Assembly (NCBI RefSeq): GCF_014217835.1
Contig: NZ_CP055263.1
Coordinates: 5,700,083-5,764,082 of the forward strand
DNA length: 64,000 nucleotides
Source of the DNA: Metabacillus sp. KUDC1714
GTDB lineage: Bacteria > Bacillota > Bacilli > Bacillales > Bacillaceae
Direction of reading: 5' to 3'
The position numbers were made by a program, and so were the translations under genes. Shown in pieces: positions 1-9,292 of this stretch (positions are counted from its first letter, which is position 1; the number at the start of each line of letters is the position of its first letter). The notes under the pieces are model-generated. The model had not been told where the DNA came from. It saw only the letters and a program-made list of their open reading frames with translations, and ran no database searches.

Positions 1-463
1 TTGTTATGTTGCCTTCTCTTATTTGATCGTCAATTTTCACGAGTAATTCCCCTAGCATTTCGATAACAACTTTATCAACAGTATATAGACTAAAAGCCTT
101 ATTTAAACGTTCATTAGCTTGGTTTTCATCGAAATTCAGAAGTGATTGAAGGAGCTTGTCCATGAGTTCCACAGATAGATCTGCTTCCTCTACTCTAGTC
201 CCAATCTCAATATCGTGATGTAATGGTGCTAGACTATTCTCTAACAAATTGACAGCCTGACTTATCGTAAACCCTTTATTCACTTTATCAATTAACCATT
301 TTAACGTACTAATGTGCTCTTCAGTATATAAACGATGACCTGACTCGTTTCGTTTAGGTGCGATCATTTTATAGCGCCGTTCCCATGCTCTTAGAGTACC
401 CGCTTGGATACCGAGTAGAGTAGTAACAGCTTTTATATTATACTTGCCTTCTTGCTTAGACAT
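1..463 (-). CDS. MerR-family regulator with CarH/LitR-like cobalamin-binding helical domain (3' part cut by window edge)
   Basis: Reading down from an ATG at 463 the frame stays open to the left edge (154 residues visible). Residues 8-75 form a MerR winged helix with IQAGTLRAWERRY and RNESGHRLYTEEHI, the usual DNA-recognition and wing signatures. From about residue 95 the helical stretch (ELMDKLLQSLLNFDENQANE, then LYTVDKVVIEMLGELLVKI) resembles the four-helix cap that precedes a B12-binding Rossmann domain in CarH/LitR light-responsive repressors. The cobalamin fold itself would lie beyond the edge, so B12 binding is inferred. A cobalamin adenosyltransferase is encoded at 13240-13821, which would make the adenosylcobalamin such a sensor needs. 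The gene is separated from ypbG by a terminator and is probably its own unit. Confidence 0.8.
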   Translation of the reverse strand, partial: MSKQEGKYNIKAVTTLLGIQAGTLRAWERRYKMIAPKRNESGHRLYTEEHISTLKWLIDKVNKGFTISQAVNLLENSLAPLHHDIEIGTRVEEADLSVELMDKLLQSLLNFDENQANERLNKAFSLYTVDKVVIEMLGELLVKIDDQIREGNIT

Positions 464-540
464 AGTAAATCCCCCAAAAAGTGAAAACCCTTTATAAAAT
501 TATATCGAATCCTTTACCACATGTAAAATTAAGTCAAGCT

Positions 541-581
541 ATAGAATAGACCATGCTGTATGTAAGCATGGTCTATTCTAT
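541..581 (-). terminator. Perfect 17-bp hairpin after ypbG
   Basis: Arms ATAGAATAGACCATGCT (541-557) and its exact complement (565-581) enclose a 7-base loop. It lies just downstream of the ypbG stop on the minus strand. No strong T-run follows, so termination efficiency is uncertain. Confidence 0.6.
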
Positions 582-598
582 CATATCAATAAATTGTC

Positions 599-1384
599 CT
601 ATTCATTATGTAAACTAGTATGCTTCAATTGGATAAAATGTGCTTCAGCAGGAGCACCTAGTCTAAGTGGAATCCCTGATGTTCCGTATCCATTACTAAT
701 TAAAAGTGAAGCCTTTTTTAGATTGTGAAGTTTCCCCTTTTCATATAATCCTAAACCAAATATACGGATTTGACCACCATGTGTATGCCCACTTAAGATT
801 AATGATATGTTGTCTGCCTTCTTTAACTTGTGATAAATATCTGGGTTATGACTAATTAATAGTCTAAAGTCACCTTCTGGTAAATGATCCAATGTTATAT
901 CAAGTCTATCTCTGTCCTCACTCATATCCTCTACTCCTAACAAAATCAGTTTTTCACCAGTGTTTGAAGTTATGGTGGCAGACGAATTATTTAGTATCGT
1001 AACACCATGTTTTGTTAAAAGGTATTCAAGCTTGTCTTTTCCTACTTCATAATCGTTATTGCCCAATACAAAATAAATTGGCGCAATCTTTTTTAATACA
1101 TTTAAATTTTTCTCAACTTTCTGAAAAGGTACACCTGCTTCAGTTAAATCTCCACCTATCACAACAAGATTAATTGAATCCGGAACCATTTCTAACATTT
1201 TTTTAGAAATGGTTCTTCTATGAATATCAGAAATAAAAAATATCCTGAATGTGTCGAAACTTTTTGGAAATTCATCAAATAAAAGCGTATGTTTTGTTAA
1301 ACGATTTTCCTTCGCTTTGAACAGCATGATTATAATTAATGCAAAAAGTATGAAACAAAAGACAAAAATGATTTTTATTAGCAA
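599..1384 (-). CDS. ypbG: Membrane-anchored metallophosphoesterase (YpbG-like)
   Basis: Calcineurin-like phosphoesterase with one N-terminal membrane segment (residues 2-22) and the metal-binding blocks in order: SDIH near residue 53, GGD near 80, GNND near 107, SHNPD, and C-terminal GHTHGGQ. The substrate is unknown; relatives hydrolyse phosphomonoesters, phosphodiesters or UDP-linked lipids. The open frame extends upstream to an ATG at 1495, but that region has no ribosome-binding site. I prefer the TTG at 1384 because GAGGTG sits six bases before it and translation from there begins directly with a membrane anchor, giving about 261 residues. It is a single-gene unit ending in the 541-581 hairpin. 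Family assignment is firm; the start is inferred. Confidence 0.85.
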   Translation of the reverse strand: MLIKIIFVFCFILFALIIIMLFKAKENRLTKHTLLFDEFPKSFDTFRIFFISDIHRRTISKKMLEMVPDSINLVVIGGDLTEAGVPFQKVEKNLNVLKKIAPIYFVLGNNDYEVGKDKLEYLLTKHGVTILNNSSATITSNTGEKLILLGVEDMSEDRDRLDITLDHLPEGDFRLLISHNPDIYHKLKKADNISLILSGHTHGGQIRIFGLGLYEKGKLHNLKKASLLISNGYGTSGIPLRLGAPAEAHFIQLKHTSLHNE

Positions 1385-1577
1385 GGAAAACACCTCAGCA
1401 TTCTGTATACAATAAAAGAGATAAATATTAATCATTGAATGATTGTAAAGATGGATTATAACATAAAATAACAGTGAACGAAAAAACCCTTCCATTCTAC
1501 TTTATGAAAAGAAGGGGTAGGCTTATGAGTTGTAAAATCTGACTGTCTATCTTTTTTCTAGATACTTTTGAACCATT

Positions 1578-2045
1578 TCATTTACTTTCATGAAACAAAT
1601 TTATATCAAATTCATTCTTCATCATTGAAAAAACTTCATGGCGTTTTTCCCATTGTATAGGTTGTGGCCATAATTCTGTGCTTTTTCTTATTACTTCACA
1701 TCTTAGATTATGATATTCCGTTTCAGCTTTTTCTTCTTTCTTTTTATAAAACTGTGCTGTTGCATACCCACCCACGATTAGTAAGACAACCAATATGTGA
1801 TAAGTACCATCAAACAATGTATGAAATATCACCTCCAGTTGACCACCTGTAGGTTTGATAATAAATGCATATAAGTAGACAATAAATCCCATTAATAAGA
1901 TAAAGGTGATGAATTGTGCCTGAAAGCATTTATTTTTATATGTTTCAAGCTTTTTTTTGCGCTCAACTAGATGATGAAGCATTTTCTTTGTTGGTTCGTC
2001 AGTATGACCATTCAGCAGTTGAATCCTCGTTTCTATATTAACCAC
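1578..2045 (-). CDS. ypbF: Two-TM membrane protein YpbF
   Basis: A protein of 155 residues with a hydrophilic, charged N-terminus, two membrane segments at about residues 42-63 and 78-100, and a charged C-terminal tail. It occupies the position of B. subtilis ypbF between ypbG and ypbE. No enzymatic motif is visible and the function is unknown. The GTG at 2045 is the only reasonable start because an in-frame stop lies three codons upstream; the preceding GAGAGG is unusually close to it. Identification rests mainly on position and topology. Confidence 0.7.
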   Translation of the reverse strand: MVNIETRIQLLNGHTDEPTKKMLHHLVERKKKLETYKNKCFQAQFITFILLMGFIVYLYAFIIKPTGGQLEVIFHTLFDGTYHILVVLLIVGGYATAQFYKKKEEKAETEYHNLRCEVIRKSTELWPQPIQWEKRHEVFSMMKNEFDINLFHESK

Positions 2046-2141
2046 TTCCTCTCATACAACGGTTCTTATTGTTACTACATTGTATGAAGTCGTCCACATA
2101 TATATGAATAGGTTCCTTTTAAAAAAACTAACAAAGAATAG

Positions 2142-2840
2142 CTATTTTATAGGTATTTTCAAAATTTGCCCCTCATAAATATTATTTGCCTCTATCCCAT
2201 TATATTGACGAATAATCTCTTCTCCGGAACGACTCTTATAATACTTAATCGCAATTTTAAAAAGAGTCTCATCGGCAGCAACTTTGTGTGTTTTTATTTC
2301 AGTATAGTCGGTCTCATCAGATTGAACGGTATCTGAATCATTTGTAGGTTTTTCCGTAGCACTATCTGTATTATCTTGATTTTTCTGGTTTGAGTAATCC
2401 TTTTCAGTTGAATCGGCCTCGGTAGCGCTAGTTGTTCCACTATCATTATCATTGGTTTCATTTCCATCTACAGGCTCAGCTTCTACTTCCTCCTCAGATG
2501 AATCGCTATCCAATTCTATACCCACGCTATCCTGTTCCTCTTCTGATTCTTCTCCTCTAGCAATATAAACCGTTTCGTTCCCTGAGGAATTTTTGCTAGT
2601 TACAGACTGATCTCCATTGCTACCGAAGTATAAATAAATTGGTAGTGCGATTAAAACCAAAATGAAAAACACGGTTAGAATACTTATTAATGGATATTTC
2701 ATTTTTGGATTTTTCTTTTTTTGCTTATCTTTATGAACTTCACCACGTGGTGGATAATCTCCATGTATTTCTTTATAATCATCAATCATTTTTTCACGTA
2801 AATATTCCGCTTGGTCAGGGCGTTTATCATATTCACTCAT
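2142..2840 (-). CDS. ypbE: Single-pass LysM protein YpbE
   Basis: Hydrophilic cytoplasmic N-terminus (about residues 1-47), one membrane helix (about 49-73), a long acidic Ser/Thr/Asp/Glu-rich spacer (about 75-175), and a C-terminal LysM module starting at HKVAADETLFKIAIKYY and ending GQILKIPIK. The topology places LysM outside the membrane, so peptidoglycan attachment is likely. The low-complexity spacer probably spans the wall. Its ATG overlaps the ypbD stop by four bases, so the two are translationally coupled and it closes the ypbB-recQ-ypbD-ypbE operon. Confidence 0.85.
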   Translation of the reverse strand: MSEYDKRPDQAEYLREKMIDDYKEIHGDYPPRGEVHKDKQKKKNPKMKYPLISILTVFFILVLIALPIYLYFGSNGDQSVTSKNSSGNETVYIARGEESEEEQDSVGIELDSDSSEEEVEAEPVDGNETNDNDSGTTSATEADSTEKDYSNQKNQDNTDSATEKPTNDSDTVQSDETDYTEIKTHKVAADETLFKIAIKYYKSRSGEEIIRQYNGIEANNIYEGQILKIPIK

Positions 2841-3433
2841 TTGTTTCTTTCACCCCTTTTGATAAATTGCAACCTAATTTGAATTGCAAACACTAAATCA
2901 ATTAAAAAATGAGCAATAATTGTTGTATATAAAGTTTCAGTCATTTCATATACAATACCTAACAGAAAACTAATTGTAACGACCATTGTAAATAAGAGCC
3001 ATTTTGACAAATAACGAAAATGCAAAATAGCAAATATTAGACTTGCAGTCCATATTCCAAAATGTGTTTGTAACACACCACGAAATAAAATTTCCTCAGA
3101 AATCGCAATTAACGCAGTCAAAACAAATATATGTGGAATAGATCTTTTTTCGAAAATTTTTTCATTAATACCACCATCATCAGTTAAACGAGATGGCGCT
3201 ACTTTCATTATTATAAAATCTACAATGATAACAATTAATGCTAAACCTATGCCATATATGACAAATAAATAATTTTTGATTACCCACAAATCAAGATATT
3301 GCTCAATCTGATCAAATAAAAAGAACCCTAATGCAATAGCAATGAAAAGTAGTAAAAATTGTGTAAAGTATAAATTTTGAACAATTTGTTTATCTGTTAG
3401 TTGTTTAATTAGTTCATTTTGCTTTTTCAACAA
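2837..3433 (-). CDS. ypbD: CPBP-family intramembrane metalloprotease YpbD
   Basis: A multi-pass membrane protein of 198 residues with the CPBP/Abi (Rce1-like) signature: EEILFRG at residues 113-119, then histidines in ILHFRY (about 138) and HFLIDL. These Glu and His residues are the presumed metal-binding active site. The natural substrate is unknown. It starts with TTG at 3433, three bases after the recQ stop, and its own stop overlaps the ypbE start. The motifs make the family clear; whether it is an active protease is inferred. Confidence 0.85.
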   Translation of the reverse strand: MLKKQNELIKQLTDKQIVQNLYFTQFLLLFIAIALGFFLFDQIEQYLDLWVIKNYLFVIYGIGLALIVIIVDFIIMKVAPSRLTDDGGINEKIFEKRSIPHIFVLTALIAISEEILFRGVLQTHFGIWTASLIFAILHFRYLSKWLLFTMVVTISFLLGIVYEMTETLYTTIIAHFLIDLVFAIQIRLQFIKRGERNK

Positions 3434-3436
3434 AAA

Positions 3437-4936
3437 TTAATCACTCGCCTTACGAAAAATCATCTTTAATTCTTCTTCCCATTCCACTTCTAATACTTGA
3501 TCTATACTCTCATCATTACCCTCATAGATCGTATAGTCAACTCCACAGCTGTCACAACAATTCCGGATATCAGGATTAGTATATTCCTCATTGAAATAAG
3601 CTAATAGCTTTTTCCTTCTACATCCCTCAGTTGAAAGCCAATTTGTCATCTTACGTAATTTTTCCTGTTTAATCATAATCCTGTTTTCAATCTCAGACCA
3701 AATGTGAGAAATAAGACTCTCCGGCTTGAGTTTCAGATTATTTAAACCCATTAAGTGATTTTCTATATATCGCCATTGAATTTCTGTTAATCCACACTGT
3801 TCATTTATCTTTTCGAAAGAGACTGGTTCATTATTATTTGCCTGCAAAAAATAAATCGTTCGATAAAGTTTATCATAAGTCGGAAATTCGGATTCCACCA
3901 ATGATTTAGGTACTTCATAATCAGCATCTGTTAACATCGTAATTGCAAGACTTGGGGACCTATCTCTACCAGCTCTTCCAATCTCCTGCATATAAGATTC
4001 TAATTGAGCGGGGAAATGAAAATGGATAACATACCGGATATTTTGCTTATTAATTCCCATTCCAAATGCATTTGTACAGCATACAACTTTTAGTTGATCA
4101 TATAAAAATTGCTGCTGAATGAGAATTCGCTGCTCTTGATCCATTCCACCATGATAATAACCAATACCATTTGCACCTGATTCAATAAGAATTTGGGCGA
4201 GTCGTTCTGCCCACAATCTACTTGAACAATAAATGACCCCAGGACCTTTTAATGAACGAACTAAATGAAGGATTCGAGTTATTTTTTCATCAATTGTTTT
4301 ATGTTTTTCTACTGTTAACGCAATATTTGGACGATCAATTGAATAGATGAAAGCTTTATTTCCTGAACGAAATTGAAGAATTTTTTGGATGTCCTCCAGT
4401 ACCTCACTTGTTCCTGTTGCTGTTAAAGCTAAGCAAGGAGGCTGCCCCAGTTTTTTTCTAATCTCCCCTAATTTAGAATAGTCTGGCCTGAAATCATGCC
4501 CCCACTGTGAGATACAATGGGCTTCATCTACAACGAACAATGAGATTTTCGCTTTCATTAATGCATTTTGTACATATTCATATTGAAGGATTTCTGGAGA
4601 AGCATAAATATATCGATATTTGTTAATAGATTGTAAATACATCTTCCTTTTATTAAAGGGAATAGTGCTATTTAATGCAATGACGCTCTTCTCGCCTCTT
4701 AGTTTAATTTGCTCAACTTGGTCCTCCATTAAAGATAACAAAGGTGAAACAATTAAAATTGGGCCATTTAACAGGTATCCAGGAAGCTGGTAACATAGTG
4801 ACTTGCCTCCTCCAGTAGGAAGCATCGCTACAACATCCTTCCCATTTAAGACCGCTTCAATTATTTCCTTTTGCCCTGTTCGAAAATGTTCAAGATGAAA
4901 GTAAGATTTCAACACAATACCTAATTGCTGGTTCAT
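3437..4936 (-). CDS. recQ: Short RecQ-type ATP-dependent DNA helicase
   Basis: A 3'-5' superfamily 2 helicase. Walker A TGGGKS is at residues 41-46, DEAH at 137-140 followed by CISQWGHDFR, and motif VI QEIGRAGRDR near 320. A cysteine cluster near 435-466 (C.RRKKLLAYF...CCDSCG) is the RecQ zinc-binding domain. At 499 residues there is no HRDC domain, as in the short Bacillus paralogue RecS. Its ATG overlaps the ypbB stop by four bases. Known relatives unwind recombination and replication intermediates; the partnership with YpbB is inferred only from coupling. Confidence 0.92.
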   Translation of the reverse strand: MNQQLGIVLKSYFHLEHFRTGQKEIIEAVLNGKDVVAMLPTGGGKSLCYQLPGYLLNGPILIVSPLLSLMEDQVEQIKLRGEKSVIALNSTIPFNKRKMYLQSINKYRYIYASPEILQYEYVQNALMKAKISLFVVDEAHCISQWGHDFRPDYSKLGEIRKKLGQPPCLALTATGTSEVLEDIQKILQFRSGNKAFIYSIDRPNIALTVEKHKTIDEKITRILHLVRSLKGPGVIYCSSRLWAERLAQILIESGANGIGYYHGGMDQEQRILIQQQFLYDQLKVVCCTNAFGMGINKQNIRYVIHFHFPAQLESYMQEIGRAGRDRSPSLAITMLTDADYEVPKSLVESEFPTYDKLYRTIYFLQANNNEPVSFEKINEQCGLTEIQWRYIENHLMGLNNLKLKPESLISHIWSEIENRIMIKQEKLRKMTNWLSTEGCRRKKLLAYFNEEYTNPDIRNCCDSCGVDYTIYEGNDESIDQVLEVEWEEELKMIFRKASD

Positions 4937-5988
4937 TCGTTCCTCCCATTCATTGCAAAGACTAGTCTTATTTGAAAGTAACTGAATTGATGATTTAAAT
5001 ATTCTTTTACTTTTTTCAACTGATATGTTTTAAGGACCTCAATTGCAGCAGTAATTCGTTTGATATCCTCTTTCGATAAATAAGGATCTGGCGTATAAGT
5101 ATTATCATGTAGCGTGATTTCTACGATATGATCCTCTATCGTGCTCTCCTTTAGCCTACGAATAACTGCAATTTCCGATAGACTGATTCCTTTTAACAAA
5201 TAGGAGCGTGTTATTGCAGTTGAAGCAGTAAGCGTATTTTTTTGTTGCTTATCTTTAATGATCTCCTTTAATACTAAATGTTTATGTCCAATTACTTGTT
5301 GCTGCTGAATAATCGAATGAACGATATTCCAAAATTGCAAGTAAATATATATAGGGTCATCTTTATGCTTTAACGCTATTTGCTCAAATGTTAGTCCTAC
5401 TCTTTGACTTGAGGTTAGTCTTTGAATAAAAATTGTTGCTTCTTTGTTCGATTGTAAAAGAAGCAGTTGCTTTAATTCTTCGTACAATAAGTTTATAAGA
5501 TCCGATTTTGAATTTTCTCTTAAAAATTTTTTAACCCATTGCAGATCCTCTTGATTTTTAGTTAATGGCAAGTAATGATTTCTTTCATACACACTATTAG
5601 ATAAAACCTGTACAAGTAAAGAAAGTCTTCTCCAAAAAACCCTAGCAATATCCCCATATTCCCAACCATTTAAAGCAGATGGAATTGGCTTAACTTTTTG
5701 ATTTTCAACCAAAATGAAATGACCTTTTTCAGTTAATGCATAATGCTGACTTGTTAATAGTTCAATTAGTCCAGCTTTCCATATTTGTTCACATGCATCA
5801 TTTAACTGTTGCCGTGAAAGCCTAGGAAAAAGACTGAACATATGTGATAGGTTAAAAAGTTTGCCATCTTGAATTGTTTGTGAAGATTTTTTCCCATTAA
5901 GCAAATGATATATAGCGGAGAGAGATCTTTCTCCATTAAAATGTTTAACACAATTTAGCAGTACAAATTGAAAATAACCTTGTTTCAT
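4933..5988 (-). CDS. ypbB: YpbB, helix-turn-helix protein coupled to RecQ
   Basis: A protein of 351 residues, mostly helical, with no catalytic motif. The C-terminal third carries GISLSEIAVIRRLKESTIED, matching the helix-turn-helix seen at the C-terminus of larger RecQ helicases. This suggests that in Bacillus the helicase's accessory DNA-binding region is a separate subunit encoded directly before the short RecQ. It is the first gene of the ypbB-recQ-ypbD-ypbE operon and overlaps recQ by four bases. The role is inferred from this arrangement. Confidence 0.8.
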   Translation of the reverse strand: MKQGYFQFVLLNCVKHFNGERSLSAIYHLLNGKKSSQTIQDGKLFNLSHMFSLFPRLSRQQLNDACEQIWKAGLIELLTSQHYALTEKGHFILVENQKVKPIPSALNGWEYGDIARVFWRRLSLLVQVLSNSVYERNHYLPLTKNQEDLQWVKKFLRENSKSDLINLLYEELKQLLLLQSNKEATIFIQRLTSSQRVGLTFEQIALKHKDDPIYIYLQFWNIVHSIIQQQQVIGHKHLVLKEIIKDKQQKNTLTASTAITRSYLLKGISLSEIAVIRRLKESTIEDHIVEITLHDNTYTPDPYLSKEDIKRITAAIEVLKTYQLKKVKEYLNHQFSYFQIRLVFAMNGRNE

Positions 5989-6123
5989 TATATCACCCTA
6001 CAATGTTTGACAATATTCGAGCTACACTGTTTATTTTAACAAATTTTTGGACATTCGTTTACAAAATAAGCATATTTTATTGACTACTTTAGATGTGAAA
6101 AGGATTATCAATAGAGTTTTTTA

Positions 6124-6152
6124 TTGAAATGTCCAAAAAACAGATTTACAAT
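6124..6152 (+). promoter_or_regulatory. Sigma-A-type promoter for fer
   Basis: TTGAAA at 6124-6129, a 17-base spacer, and TACAAT at 6147-6152. It predicts a leader of about 100 bases. That leader contains an imperfectly repeated palindrome at 6217-6234 just before the ribosome-binding site. Confidence 0.6.
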
Positions 6153-6211
6153 ACTAATTAGGAACATGATTAGCTGTTGATATAAGTGAAAAAGAATTTC
6201 TCAACTTTTAA

Positions 6212-6511
<300 letters not shown>

Positions 6512-6517
6512 TAAATT

Positions 6518-6547
6518 AAAACCCTCTGCTAAGTTGCAGAGGGTTTT
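6518..6547. terminator. Bidirectional terminator between fer and ribU
   Basis: Twelve-base stem AAAACCCTCTGC with a TAAGTT loop and exact complement, followed by a T-run on the plus strand and preceded by an A-rich tract, so it can serve both convergent genes. Confidence 0.9.
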
Positions 6548-6549
6548 TG

Positions 6550-7140
6550 TTATACTTGCTTATAATTTATTATTAATTGGTTTGTTAACCAAGTTCTCAT
6601 TTTCGACATTATAGCGATTATCAGCAGTGTGACTATTAATCCTTTTATAAGGTTGAATGGTAAAATTGCCGCAACAACTAGCTGTCTTGTCGCTTCTGAA
6701 GTCATCGCAGGCATATTTAAAAATAATGTATATGCAGGCATGATGACAAAATAATTTAATATGCTCATAATAACAGTCATTAACAATGTACCAATTGCAA
6801 GCCCAACGAGTAGACCTTTCAGATTTTTAAATCGTCTAAACAGATACGCTGACGGTAAAATAAATAATGAGCCAGCAATAAAGTTTGATATTTCACCTAC
6901 AGGAACACCTGTCGCACTTCCCTGAATGAGATAGTGAAGAATATTTTTTATGGCTTCTACCATTAGTCCTGCTGCTGGTCCAAAAACAATCGCTGCAATT
7001 AATGCAGGTACATCACTAAAATCAATCTGTAAAAAGCTTGGAAAACCCGGAAATGGGAAATCAAGCATCATGAGCAAGTATGCTATACTGCTTAGCATTC
7101 CTACTGTTACATGTTTTCTAACTTTACTTTGTTGCATCAT
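6550..7140 (-). CDS. ribU: Riboflavin transporter RibU (ECF S component)
   Basis: A membrane protein of about 196 residues with five to six helices and the ECF S-component character of RibU (YpaA): DFPFPGFPSFLQIDFSD near the N-terminus and a Gly/Ala-rich helix after VPALIAAIVFGP. It binds riboflavin and takes it up together with the shared ECF energising module, which is not in this window. The open frame extends to a GTG at 7164, but AAGGAG six bases before the ATG at 7140 fixes that start. The FMN riboswitch upstream (7304-7440) confirms the substrate class. Confidence 0.93.
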   Translation of the reverse strand: MMQQSKVRKHVTVGMLSSIAYLLMMLDFPFPGFPSFLQIDFSDVPALIAAIVFGPAAGLMVEAIKNILHYLIQGSATGVPVGEISNFIAGSLFILPSAYLFRRFKNLKGLLVGLAIGTLLMTVIMSILNYFVIMPAYTLFLNMPAMTSEATRQLVVAAILPFNLIKGLIVTLLIIAIMSKMRTWLTNQLIINYKQV

Positions 7141-7198
7141 TTTTCTCTCCTTTTCTGATCGCACTTGAAAAAGAGAAAGTTCTTAGACTACATAAAAC

Positions 7199-7251
7199 AA
7201 GCCCCTGTATTATCATTGTCTTATAAAGAACAACAATAACATCAGGGGCAA
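7199..7251 (-). terminator. Riboswitch-controlled terminator before ribU
   Basis: Long hairpin whose outer arms are GCCCCTG at about 7201 and CAGGGGC at about 7244-7250, ending in a T-rich stretch on the minus strand. It lies between the FMN aptamer and the ribU start, as expected for premature termination when FMN is abundant. Confidence 0.8.
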
Positions 7252-7303
7252 TTTCACAAGTCTAAATAAACGTTTAAAAAACGTAAATTTTAAACGTTTG
7301 AAC

Positions 7304-7440
7304 CTCCATCTTCTCTCATCCAGACTATACTGTCGGTTCTGGATTCACACCAGATCCTGCCCAATAATAAAGGCTCGCGGACTTTGAAAAATTATTTCCA
7401 TCACCGCCGGTCGGGAATCTCACCCTGCCCCGAAGATTGA
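7304..7440 (-). promoter_or_regulatory. FMN riboswitch (RFN element) controlling ribU
   Basis: The minus strand shows the conserved RFN blocks in order: CTTCGGGGCAGGGTGAGAT, CCGACCGGCGGTGA, GTCCGCGAGC, and a 3' strand ending CAGTATAGTCTGGATGAGAG. The peripheral stems pair as in the FMN aptamer family. A terminator follows at 7199-7251, so FMN binding should reduce ribU transcription. Confidence 0.95.
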
Positions 7441-7588
7441 TCATTTTATTTAGTTTTTAACTCTTTAGTAGTATATAACTTTAACCGAATTTTGTATAGA
7501 AATAAGTATTCTCTACTCTAGAACTCGGAGATAAGATACCACTAAGGATAAAGAATACGCTTTCGTACTTTAGTGCTTTAACGGATTT

Positions 7589-7617
7589 TTGACAAAATTG
7601 CCTTAATATGTTAAATT
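7589..7617 (+). promoter_or_regulatory. Sigma-A-type promoter for serA
   Basis: Consensus TTGACA at 7589-7594, 17-base spacer, TAAATT at 7612-7617. The predicted leader is only about 30 bases, which leaves no room for a T-box or other leader riboswitch. Confidence 0.75.
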
Positions 7618-7654
7618 ATCAGATATTTAAACTGTACTTTGGGGGGATTTTAAT

Positions 7655-9229
7655 ATGATCCATGTTCTAGTTTCAGACTCAATGAGTAGCGAAGGTTTAC
7701 AACCATTATTAGATGCAGCACATATTAATGTAGTGCAAAAAAAGGTTGAAGAGGTTGATCATGAGCTCCACTTGTTTGATGCATTACTAGTTAGAAGTGC
7801 CACCAAGGTTACGGAAGAATTGTTTGAAAAGATGACAAATCTTAAAATTGTAGGTCGTGCTGGTGTTGGTGTTGATAACATTGATATTGAAGCAGCAACA
7901 AAACATGGTGTTGTTGTTATTAATGCACCAAATGGAAATACAATTTCAACAGCAGAGCACACTTTTGCGATGATGGCATCATTATTACGTCATATCCCTC
8001 AAGCAAATGTTACAGTTAAATCAAATGAATGGAATCGTTCTGCTTTTGTTGGTACAGAATTATACGGTAAGTCTTTAGGTATTATCGGGTTCGGAAGAAT
8101 TGGTGGAGAAATAGCGAAGCGTGCACGTGTATTTGGAATGAATATTCTCGTTTTCGATCCATTCCTTACGAAAGATCGGGCAGAAAAAATTGGTGTTAGT
8201 AACTGTACATTAGATGAGCTTTTAACAAATGCTGATATTATCACAGTCCATACACCACTTATAAAAGAAACACGAGGTATTCTCAACAAAGAAACAATTG
8301 CAAAAACAAAAAAAGGTGTATATTTATTGAACTGTGCTCGTGGTGGAATCATCGATGAGGCAGGATTGATACATCATCTAGAAAACGGTCATGTAGCTGG
8401 AGCTGCCTTGGACGTATTCGAAGTAGAGCCTCCAGTTAATAATAAGCTTCTTAAATTTGACAATGTTATCGTAACACCACACTTAGGTGCATCAACAAAA
8501 GAAGCTCAATTAAATGTTGCAGCCCAAGTAACTCAAGAGGTATTAAATTTCTTAGATGGTAAACCAGTTACATCATCTATAAATTTACCAACTCTTACAA
8601 AAGAGCTTTTCGATAAAATTCAACCTTTTTATCACCTTGCTAAAAAGATGGGTAATATTGTTTCACAATGCATGAAGGTACCAGTACAAGAAGTTGCGAT
8701 TCAATATGAAGGATCTGTAGCTGAACTTGAAACTTCATTCATTACGAAAGCTTTATTATCAGGATTTTTAGGTGCTAGGGTTGATATAACTGTAAATGAA
8801 GTTAATGCAGGTATGATTGCTAAAGAAAGAGGCATTTCGTTTAGTGAGAAAATCACCTCAAATAACTCAGGTTACGAAAATTTATTAGAAGTAAAAGTAT
8901 TTGGAGACAATCAAAACTTTGTTCTAAGAGGTACTCATGTTCCACACTATGGGGAACGAATTGTCGGTATAAATGACTTTAATATTGATTTCTATCCAAC
9001 AGGACATTTATTGTACATTCAACACCAAGATAAACCAGGTGTAATTGGACGCGTTGGTAAAGTGTTAGGTGATCATGAGGTTAACATTGCTACTATGCAG
9101 GTTGGTCGTAAAGAAAAAGGTGGCGAAGCAATCATGATGTTAGCTTTTGACCGACCTTTAGATGATACATTAACTAGTCAATTAGCAGCCTATGATGACA
9201 TAGTTTCTGTAAAATCAATTGATTTGTAA
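7655..9229 (+). CDS. serA: D-3-phosphoglycerate dehydrogenase SerA
   Basis: First enzyme of the phosphorylated serine pathway, oxidising 3-phosphoglycerate with NAD+. It has 524 residues, the long form. The substrate domain and nucleotide-binding GFGRIG (residues 145-150) come first. The catalytic region includes LNCARGGIIDE and the His block TPHLGAST. An intervening domain lies at about 310-450 and a C-terminal ACT domain begins near 452 (HQDKPGVIGRVGKVLG), the usual serine feedback site. It is monocistronic with its own promoter; a G-rich ribosome-binding site precedes the ATG. Confidence 0.97.
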   Translation: MIHVLVSDSMSSEGLQPLLDAAHINVVQKKVEEVDHELHLFDALLVRSATKVTEELFEKMTNLKIVGRAGVGVDNIDIEAATKHGVVVINAPNGNTISTAEHTFAMMASLLRHIPQANVTVKSNEWNRSAFVGTELYGKSLGIIGFGRIGGEIAKRARVFGMNILVFDPFLTKDRAEKIGVSNCTLDELLTNADIITVHTPLIKETRGILNKETIAKTKKGVYLLNCARGGIIDEAGLIHHLENGHVAGAALDVFEVEPPVNNKLLKFDNVIVTPHLGASTKEAQLNVAAQVTQEVLNFLDGKPVTSSINLPTLTKELFDKIQPFYHLAKKMGNIVSQCMKVPVQEVAIQYEGSVAELETSFITKALLSGFLGARVDITVNEVNAGMIAKERGISFSEKITSNNSGYENLLEVKVFGDNQNFVLRGTHVPHYGERIVGINDFNIDFYPTGHLLYIQHQDKPGVIGRVGKVLGDHEVNIATMQVGRKEKGGEAIMMLAFDRPLDDTLTSQLAAYDDIVSVKSIDL

Positions 9230-9292
9230 TAAGGATGTTTTGATGGCTGAATACAATAAAGTGGTTCGGTTCAGCCACTTTTATATTATTCT

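Noticed and set aside
7441..7654. Possible T-box or other amino-acid leader before serA
   Set aside because: A consensus promoter at 7589-7617 leaves a leader of only about 30 bases; no T-box motif is present.
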